The translations under genes and the position numbers were made by a program. The notes beneath the pieces were generated by a model, which did not search any database, was not told where the DNA came from, and saw only the letters and a program-made list of their open reading frames with translations. A DNA stretch of 18,025 nucleotides, from assembly GCA_034180005.1 (NCBI GenBank), contig JAXFPC010000042.1, forward strand, positions 1 through 18,025, in the 5' to 3' direction. This document shows positions 13,159 through 18,025 of this stretch, in pieces. The DNA is from JAXFPC01 sp034180005. Lineage in GTDB: Bacteria; Bacillota; Negativicutes; Acidaminococcales; Acidaminococcaceae. Every line of letters begins with the position of its first letter. Position 1 is the stretch's first letter.

Positions 13159-14651
13159 TGCACCGCCTCTTCCTTATCCCTGCGCATAATCAATTCAACG
13201 AACGCTTCCTGCATGGTTTCCGCTCCCGCATGTAGCTTAAGTTCCTCCGGAGTTCCCAGCGCTATTATTTCACCTTTATAAAAAAGTCCTGCTCTGTCAC
13301 ATAACTCCGCTTCATCCATAAAATGAGTAGTAATTAAGACTGTTACTCCTTTGGCCGCCAAAGCGCGCAAATGATTCCAAAATTCCCTGCGCGTAATAAC
13401 GTCCACGCCGGATGTCGGCTCGTCTAAAAACAATATGGGAGGATTGTGAATCAGCGCGCACGCAAAAGACAAGCTTTGTTTTAATCCGAGCGGCAGTTCA
13501 TCAGCCGGTTGTTCCAAAAAATTATCCAAGCCGAATGTAAACGCAACATCTCTTGCCCGCGACTTGATATCAGAAATACTTATTCCGTAAATACCGGCGA
13601 AAAACTCCAAATTTTCTCTAACGGACAAACTGCCGTAGAGAGAAAATTTTTGCGACATATAGCCGATATAAGATCTTGCCAATGTCGGATTCGCCCGAAT
13701 ATCCGCTCCCATAATCTTAGTGGTACCCGATGTGGGACGAATAAGTCCGCACATCATTTTAAAAGATGTGGATTTACCTGCGCCGTTCGGTCCCAGCAGT
13801 CCGAAAATTTCACCTCTTTTTATACTAAACGTACCGTTTTTCACCGCCGTAAATGCCCCGTACATTTTCGAAAGAGACAATGCTTCTACTGCATACTCGA
13901 CGTCATACTCACGATAATTGTACGAAAATGCAATAGAAGAATATTTTTCCTGATATCCGCCCATAAGGCGTATGACTTCTTCTTCGAAAGCTTCCGCACT
14001 TGTTCCTAAATTTTCCGGCTTTCCGCTGTATATAACGCGCCCCTGATCGAGGACAATAACATTATCAAAACTATTGGCTTCGTCAAGATATGAAGTGCTC
14101 CAAACGACAGTGCCGTTTGCAACACCGGAAGAACGCACAAGATGCATAAGCTCCTTCCTGGAAATCGGATCCACACCTACAGACGGTTCGTCTAAAACTA
14201 AAAGTTCCGGGGCTCCCAACAAAGTACAGGCCAGTCCCAACTTTTGTTTCATTCCACCGCTGAGCTTACCGACCAATCTGTTTGCAACTTCCGACAGTCC
14301 TATAAAGCTCAGCAACTCGTCTAAATCTTCCGAAGCGCCTTTGATAGCTGCAAAAAAATGTAAATTTTCCGCTACGGTCAAGTCTTCATAAAGACCGAAC
14401 TTTTGAGGCATATAACCTATTTTCTTTACAAGCATTTCCTTGGCTTCTGCCGGAGCAAACCCCAAGGTTCTTATCGTACCTCCGTTGCTTTGCAACAGTC
14501 CGACAATTATCCGCAAGAGGGTTGTTTTACCGGAACCGTCCGCACCTATGATGCCTGTCACTTTTCCACGCGGTATGTTGAGCGTCACATTATCCAAAGC
14601 AATATTGCCGCCGAAATTTTTAGTGAGTTTATCTATGACTACCGCTTCCAC
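13155..14651 (-). CDS. ybhF: Fused double-ABC ATPase, YbhF-like
   Basis: A 498-residue protein with two ABC domains (about 1-225 and 252-485). NBD1: Walker A GADGSGKTT (Lys42), signature LSGGMKQ (130-136), Walker B with Glu155, but STSYLDEA has Ser187 where the switch His is expected. NBD2: Walker A GPNGAGKST (Lys293), degenerate signature LPLGLKQ (386-392), Walker B with Glu411, and an intact TTHFMDEAE (His443). One composite ATP site is thus complete and the other degenerate. It energises the two ABC-2 permeases downstream. The start is GTG at 14651, with GGAGG 5 bases upstream; it overlaps the adaptor gene by 23 bases. E. coli YbhF is somewhat longer. Confidence 0.9.
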   Translation of the reverse strand: MEAVVIDKLTKNFGGNIALDNVTLNIPRGKVTGIIGADGSGKTTLLRIIVGLLQSNGGTIRTLGFAPAEAKEMLVKKIGYMPQKFGLYEDLTVAENLHFFAAIKGASEDLDELLSFIGLSEVANRLVGKLSGGMKQKLGLACTLLGAPELLVLDEPSVGVDPISRKELMHLVRSSGVANGTVVWSTSYLDEANSFDNVIVLDQGRVIYSGKPENLGTSAEAFEEEVIRLMGGYQEKYSSIAFSYNYREYDVEYAVEALSLSKMYGAFTAVKNGTFSIKRGEIFGLLGPNGAGKSTSFKMMCGLIRPTSGTTKIMGADIRANPTLARSYIGYMSQKFSLYGSLSVRENLEFFAGIYGISISDIKSRARDVAFTFGLDNFLEQPADELPLGLKQSLSFACALIHNPPILFLDEPTSGVDVITRREFWNHLRALAAKGVTVLITTHFMDEAELCDRAGLFYKGEIIALGTPEELKLHAGAETMQEAFVELIMRRDKEEAVQ

Positions 14652-15507
14652 TCCCGCCTCCAGTTCCTCCCGGATTCAGCTCTACAGTAGCCGGCATCCC
14701 TTGGCGCATAAATTCATCCGGTTTATCGATATATACACGAATCATATAAACCAAATCTGAACGTAAATCAACTGTCTGAACATGCTTGGGCGTAAATTCG
14801 CTGACCGGGGAAATATAACCTATGCGTCCGACATATGATCTGATTTTGCCTGTCTCCGGTGAAACGGCGTCAAAAGTAATTTGAGCCTCCATGCCTGGAT
14901 AAATATTTCCCAAATCTTTTTCGCTTATATAAGCGCGTACCCAAACAGGATCCTTCTTCGCAAGCGCATAAACGGGACTGCTTTTTCCGACGATCATGCC
15001 CGGTTCTTGCAAACGCGTCGTCACAACTCCATCCTCCAAAGCAATCAACTTGGAGTAATCGTTCTGACGCAACATGATGCGCTTAGAAGTCATGGCCGCA
15101 TCATATGATGCCTGCGCGGATTTTAAGGATTTCTCAATATTCTCGTACGTAATTTGCGCAACAGCTCCCCGCTCGTACAGAGCGGCATATTTTTCGTAAG
15201 TTGCTCTGGCGTACGACAAATCGGAGACAGCTTTGGCAACAGCACTTTCCGTCTGCTGAACCTGCAACCTGTAGTCAGCATCATCCAACTCTGCCATCAG
15301 CGCGCCTTTAGCCACATAATCGCCTTCTTCAAAGTACATTTTTTTAATCTGTCCTGCTACATGAAAACTCACGTTAAACTGTCTCACATCAACATTACCG
15401 TACAAAATTATTTTGTTGGAATCACTCTTTTCCGTACGAAAAAAAATACACACGCCGATAATTACCGCTGCCAACAGCAGAAGCAAAAAAATATTTCTTT
15501 TGCTCAT
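14629..15507 (-). CDS. ybhG: HlyD-family membrane fusion protein, YbhG-like
   Basis: A 292-residue periplasmic adaptor with an N-terminal signal anchor (about 5-22). A lipoyl-type half YGNVDVRQFNVSFHVAGQI follows, then a short α-helical hairpin (about 80-135, Ala/Tyr/Glu-rich), the second lipoyl half (LEDGVVTTRLQEPGMIVG) and a β-barrel domain (DPVWVRAYISEKDLGNIYPG). It probably links the inner-membrane ABC exporter to the periplasm or an outer-membrane channel, in keeping with a two-membrane cell. The tail (280-290) is almost only Gly and Ser, encoded by the GGAGG-rich stretch that supplies the ribosome binding site of the ATPase gene. AAAGGA precedes the ATG, 12 bases after the TetR gene. 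Confidence 0.9.
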   Translation of the reverse strand: MSKRNIFLLLLLAAVIIGVCIFFRTEKSDSNKIILYGNVDVRQFNVSFHVAGQIKKMYFEEGDYVAKGALMAELDDADYRLQVQQTESAVAKAVSDLSYARATYEKYAALYERGAVAQITYENIEKSLKSAQASYDAAMTSKRIMLRQNDYSKLIALEDGVVTTRLQEPGMIVGKSSPVYALAKKDPVWVRAYISEKDLGNIYPGMEAQITFDAVSPETGKIRSYVGRIGYISPVSEFTPKHVQTVDLRSDLVYMIRVYIDKPDEFMRQGMPATVELNPGGTGGGSGSGSHR

Positions 15508-15519
15508 ACGTAGTTCCTT

Positions 15520-16131
15520 TCATATTTCTGAAAAAATACCCCTCAGGTATCTCCTCATATTATTTTTAATAAAGATTACATCTTCAGACGTAAAATTTCT
15601 ATTGCCATTGATAAGCGGAAGTATCCGCGGCGCCGTTATTTGTGCCGCTATCAGAGCAGTCAGACAACTTATCTGTGTATCTGTCAAAACCCCGTCAAAA
15701 ATTTTCAACAACACTTTCCTCATGAACAACTTCGCCGGTGGATTAACGGCGGCAAAGTTTTCACTGTGCTGTTCCCTGATAAAAAATTTCATTTGGTCAA
15801 AAGATATCACATCATAGAAAAAATCAATCATCAAATCTGTAAAATTATAAATCATTGCTCTGCACTCTTCCGTGCTGCAATCATCATAATCGGCAAACAA
15901 ATCAATTTTGCCGTCCAAATATTCCAGTTGCGCAGCTATCACGTCGGCAATAATCGCCTCATAAAGTTCCTGCTTTCCTCCGAAATAATATGAAATCATA
16001 CTGATATTTATTTTAGCCTCTCTGCATATTTCCCTTATTCCGGCGCCGTCATAGCCTTTCTGTGCAAAAATCTTTACCGCAGCGCTTAATATTCTTTTTT
16101 TAGTTTCATTATCGTTATTGTATTGTTTCAT
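15520..16131 (-). CDS. TetR-family repressor of the efflux operon (CecR-like)
   Basis: A 203-residue regulator. The N-terminal helix-turn-helix domain is clear: TKKRILSAAVKIFAQKGYDG, then the recognition part GIREICREAKINISMISYYF and GGKQELYEAI. The C-terminal ligand domain resembles that of CecR (YbiH), whose E. coli gene sits next to ybhGFSR in the same order. It is the first gene of the operon, so it probably represses itself and the exporter through the inverted repeat inside its promoter (16143-16160). The ATG at 16131 has no Shine-Dalgarno sequence and coincides with the predicted transcription start, so the message may be leaderless. The next Met is residue 45, too late to keep the DNA-binding domain. 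Confidence 0.9.
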   Translation of the reverse strand: MKQYNNDNETKKRILSAAVKIFAQKGYDGAGIREICREAKINISMISYYFGGKQELYEAIIADVIAAQLEYLDGKIDLFADYDDCSTEECRAMIYNFTDLMIDFFYDVISFDQMKFFIREQHSENFAAVNPPAKLFMRKVLLKIFDGVLTDTQISCLTALIAAQITAPRILPLINGNRNFTSEDVIFIKNNMRRYLRGIFSEI

Positions 16132-16137
16132 ACTTTA

Positions 16138-16166
16138 ATTATAAATCAATCGTTTGATTTTAGCAA
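16138..16166 (-). promoter_or_regulatory. Promoter with embedded operator of the TetR-efflux operon
   Basis: On the minus strand: -35 TTGCTA (16166-16161), 17-base spacer, perfect -10 TATAAT (16143-16138). A perfect 7-base inverted repeat AAATCAA-tcgt-TTGATTT occupies 16143-16160, filling the spacer and touching the -10, a classic position for a TetR repressor site. The first base after a 6-base gap from the -10 is the A of the regulator's ATG. Confidence 0.8.
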
Positions 16167-16221
16167 GTGATTGTGTATTTGCATGACAACTTCAATAATC
16201 TCATTCCAACTTTTTTACATT

Positions 16222-16257
16222 AAACAAAAACGGACCTCCGCCGCAGCGGAAGTCCGT
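16222..16257 (-). terminator. Terminator of the aminotransferase gene
   Basis: On the minus strand ACGGACTTCCGC (16257-16246) pairs with GCGGAGGTCCGT (16241-16230) around TGCG, with one mismatch, followed by TTTTGTTT. It lies about 40 bases after the stop codon at 16296. Confidence 0.9.
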
Positions 16258-16295
16258 CAAATGCGAAATATTCATATGTCGGCAAAACTGAAATC

Positions 16296-17474
16296 CTACA
16301 TCGCCTCGCGAATAGCGCGCGCCATTCTCTTGATGCCTTCAGCAATTCTGTCATCCGGCATATTGGAGAAATTTATGCGCATGCTGCGATCAGTCTTTTG
16401 ATTCGGATAAAATGCGTCACCTATAACTCCGGCAACCTTCATATCAATACATTTTTTAAATACCTTAACAGCGCTGACACCTTCCGGGAAAGTCAACCAC
16501 AGAAATAAACCTCCCTCAGGACTTGTCCACTCCGTGCCTTCAGGAAATTCCTCAGCCATACACTTCAGAATCACATCACGACGATGCTTGTACAAAGCGA
16601 CAATTTTTTTGACATGTTCGTCAAGATTATATTTTTCCATATAAGCATCAGCTACACCCTGATCAAAATTGGAAGTGTGCAAATCAGCGCTTTGCTTAAT
16701 TTTGATGAACTGCGTCAGCAAAGATTTTTCGGCAGCAATCCATCCCAGGCGCAATCCCGGGCAGAAGATTTTTGAAAAAGTGCCTAAAAACATTACCAAC
16801 CCCTTAGTATCAAGAGACTTCAAAGAAGGCAACATTTCTCCTTCGTAACGCAATTCGCCGTAAGGATTATCCTCCACTACCGGCAGACTATATTTGTTCA
16901 CTACTTCCATAAAGCGACGTCGACGCTCCAGGGACCATGTTCTGCCTGTAGGATTCTGAAAATCAGGAATAACATAAATAAATTTACATCTGGGAGTAGA
17001 AGCAAGTATCTTGTCCAGTTCTTCAGGTATCAGCCCGCCGTCATCAGTAGGCACTTCCACAAATGTCGGCTGATATGCGTTAAAGGCATTCAATGCTCCC
17101 AGGTAAGAAGGACTTTCACAAAGAACCACATCTCCGGGATCAAGAAAAACTTTGCCGGCAAAATCAAGGCACTGTTGAGAACCTGTTGTAATGAGAATAT
17201 CATCCGGATCTACCTCCGTATGATATTTTGCAGCCATGCGTTCAGCAATTTTCCTGCGTAAAGAAGGTCTGCCTTCGGTAGCGGCGTATTGCAGCAGTTG
17301 ATGTCCTTCCTTTAAAACAAGTTCCGCCGACACGGCAGCAATCTCTTCCACAGGAAAAAGCTCCGGAGCCGGCAAGCCGCCGGCAAAAGAAATAATGTCG
17401 GGTTGCGCAGTCAATTTCAAAAGTTCGCGGATTTCGGAAGCCTGCATCCGCTCCATACGTGTTGCGAAATTCAT
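16296..17474 (-). CDS. Class I aminotransferase (2-aminoadipate/aromatic type)
   Basis: A 392-residue fold-type I PLP enzyme. The Schiff-base lysine is Lys235 in GTFSKIFCPGLRLGW. Other cofactor and substrate residues are visible: ITTGSQQCLDF (95-105), NPTGR (174-178) and EDNPYGELRY (201-210), with the cofactor-binding Asp202. The start FATRMERMQASEIRELLK and ISFAGGLPAPELFP are typical of the LysN/2-aminoadipate transaminase and multi-substrate aromatic aminotransferase group; there is no MocR-type DNA-binding domain. It moves amino groups between amino acids and 2-oxo acids in the cytoplasm; specificity (2-aminoadipate, aromatic, branched-chain or alanine) cannot be read directly. The ATG at 17474 has AGAGAGG 8 bases upstream. 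It has its own promoter and terminator. Confidence 0.88.
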   Translation of the reverse strand: MNFATRMERMQASEIRELLKLTAQPDIISFAGGLPAPELFPVEEIAAVSAELVLKEGHQLLQYAATEGRPSLRRKIAERMAAKYHTEVDPDDILITTGSQQCLDFAGKVFLDPGDVVLCESPSYLGALNAFNAYQPTFVEVPTDDGGLIPEELDKILASTPRCKFIYVIPDFQNPTGRTWSLERRRRFMEVVNKYSLPVVEDNPYGELRYEGEMLPSLKSLDTKGLVMFLGTFSKIFCPGLRLGWIAAEKSLLTQFIKIKQSADLHTSNFDQGVADAYMEKYNLDEHVKKIVALYKHRRDVILKCMAEEFPEGTEWTSPEGGLFLWLTFPEGVSAVKVFKKCIDMKVAGVIGDAFYPNQKTDRSMRINFSNMPDDRIAEGIKRMARAIREAM

Positions 17475-17513
17475 CAGTAAAACCTCTCTTCACAATCATC
17501 TTCAACGTTTTTC

Positions 17514-17542
17514 ATTCTACCACTTGGCACGAAAATGCACAA
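17514..17542 (-). promoter_or_regulatory. Promoter of the aminotransferase gene
   Basis: On the minus strand -35 TTGTGC (17542-17537), 17-base spacer, -10 TAGAAT (17519-17514). The start codon is about 40 bases downstream. In the gene-free stretch 17475-17820 I see only this promoter and the receptor terminator; 17543-17742 holds nothing I can support. Confidence 0.6.
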
Positions 17543-17742
17543 GAAAAATTGACTTCCGTGATAATCTGAAATACCTGTTCTGCTGCTTTGTAATCTTTTT
17601 TATACTTTTCTTACGACAATGGCAAAACGCGGTAGACCGTTTTATGACTAGCATAAAATTGTAACACGCTGAAAGTTATCAGCTATCTAAAATACGAAAG
17701 TTTCTTCTCGCCGGTTTTCATTGTCGCTTTATTTCTTTACTG

Positions 17743-17785
17743 CAAAATTCACACTGTTGCTTTTTATAAAATGCAGCAGTGTGAA
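17743..17785 (-). terminator. Terminator of the TonB-dependent receptor gene
   Basis: A 13-pair stem with one G-T pair: on the minus strand TTCACACTGCTGC (17785-17773), 12-base AT-rich loop, GCAACAGTGTGAA (17760-17748), followed by TTTT. It lies about 35 bases after the receptor stop codon. Confidence 0.85.
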
Positions 17786-17820
17786 ACAACAACTTTTTAC
17801 TACGCTTTTAATCTGTGCAG

Positions 17821-18025
17821 CTAAATGTCGAACTGAGCGCTGAACATAAATGTTCGAGGAGCGCAAAGAGCTACGGAGCTGCCTCTGGCAATCCAATAAT
17901 TTCTGTCGAACAGATTATAACACATTACATTAAAAGTTGCAGGAACGGAACCCAATGAGGTCTTATATTTGTAGCCGAGATCAAAAGTGAAATAGGCAGG
18001 TGTTCGAACTCCTTCATTGTTTATA
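17821..18025 (-). CDS. TonB-dependent outer-membrane receptor (C-terminal end only)
   Basis: The last 67 codons of a gene that enters from the right edge, ending in TAG at 17821-17823. The translated end contains YFTFDLGYKYKTSLG, then NLFDRNYWIARGSS and APRTFMFSAQFDI. It has the alternating pattern of the final β-strands of a TonB-dependent receptor and the ...NLFDxNYW...APRTFxxS... ending common in siderophore receptors of the FhuE/FpvA group. It ends in a hydrophobic residue after an aromatic-rich last strand, as outer-membrane barrels do. The ligand (ferric siderophore, haem, other) cannot be told from this part. Its presence shows that the host has an outer membrane. Confidence 0.88.
   Translation of the reverse strand, partial: INNEGVRTPAYFTFDLGYKYKTSLGSVPATFNVMCYNLFDRNYWIARGSSVALCAPRTFMFSAQFDI

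Noticed and set aside
13509..14009. 166-codon open frame antisense to the double ATPase
   Set aside because: Shadow frame, Cys/Arg/Ser-rich with no motif; the opposite strand encodes conserved Walker motifs.
1..18025. CRISPR arrays, insertion sequences, prophage or defence genes
   Set aside because: No spaced repeat series, no transposase or integrase motif, no target-site duplications and no defence-type domains were seen.

Overview
The window reads as chromosomal DNA from a diderm Firmicute, most likely a member of the Negativicutes; the genus cannot be fixed. Gram-positive-style RNA regulation (a leucine T-box and a ZTP riboswitch, both ending in intrinsic terminators) sits beside the 3' end of a TonB-dependent outer-membrane receptor gene, a combination that points to a Firmicute with an outer membrane. 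Base composition and codon use look uniform. I see no insertion sequence, phage gene, tRNA, rRNA or CRISPR array. Most of the window is ordinary core and transport content; the regulatory RNA and the control region of the efflux operon are the most informative parts.

Left part (1-2673, minus strand): the first 31 codons of a hydantoinase/oxoprolinase-type ATPase; an OFA-family (oxalate/formate antiporter-like) MFS transporter preceded by a complete promoter, ZTP riboswitch and terminator; and endonuclease IV (nfo). Centre left (2762-8345, plus strand): a promoter and T-box leader with a CUC (Leu) specifier drive leuC-leuD-leuB, joined by one-base stop/start overlaps; after a terminator come a CCA-adding-type tRNA nucleotidyltransferase with an HD domain and a membrane-anchored C39-like putative cysteine peptidase.

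Centre (8356-10929): a DHA1-type MFS exporter (minus) is divergent from an unrecognised 365-residue protein (plus, TTG start) with a Cys cluster and a PH-like C-terminus. The latter is followed by a 68-nt interrupted hairpin that serves as a terminator. Right part (10958-16166, minus): a five-gene operon in the order TetR regulator, HlyD-type adaptor, double-ABC ATPase, ABC-2 permease, ABC-2 permease, the same layout as Escherichia coli cecR-ybhG-ybhF-ybhS-ybhR. Its promoter carries a perfect inverted repeat between the -35 and -10 boxes, and the predicted transcript starts at the regulator's ATG. The window ends with a class I aminotransferase (2-aminoadipate transaminase/aromatic type) and the last 67 codons of a TonB-dependent receptor, both on the minus strand.

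Taken together: two RNA sensors (ZTP for one-carbon/purine status, uncharged tRNA-Leu for leucine) and one protein sensor (TetR) each control a neighbouring transport or biosynthesis unit. No clearly new multi-gene system is visible. The best leads are ZTP control of an OFA transporter, the uncharacterised gene at 9749-10846, and the leaderless-looking TetR operon with an asymmetric ATPase.
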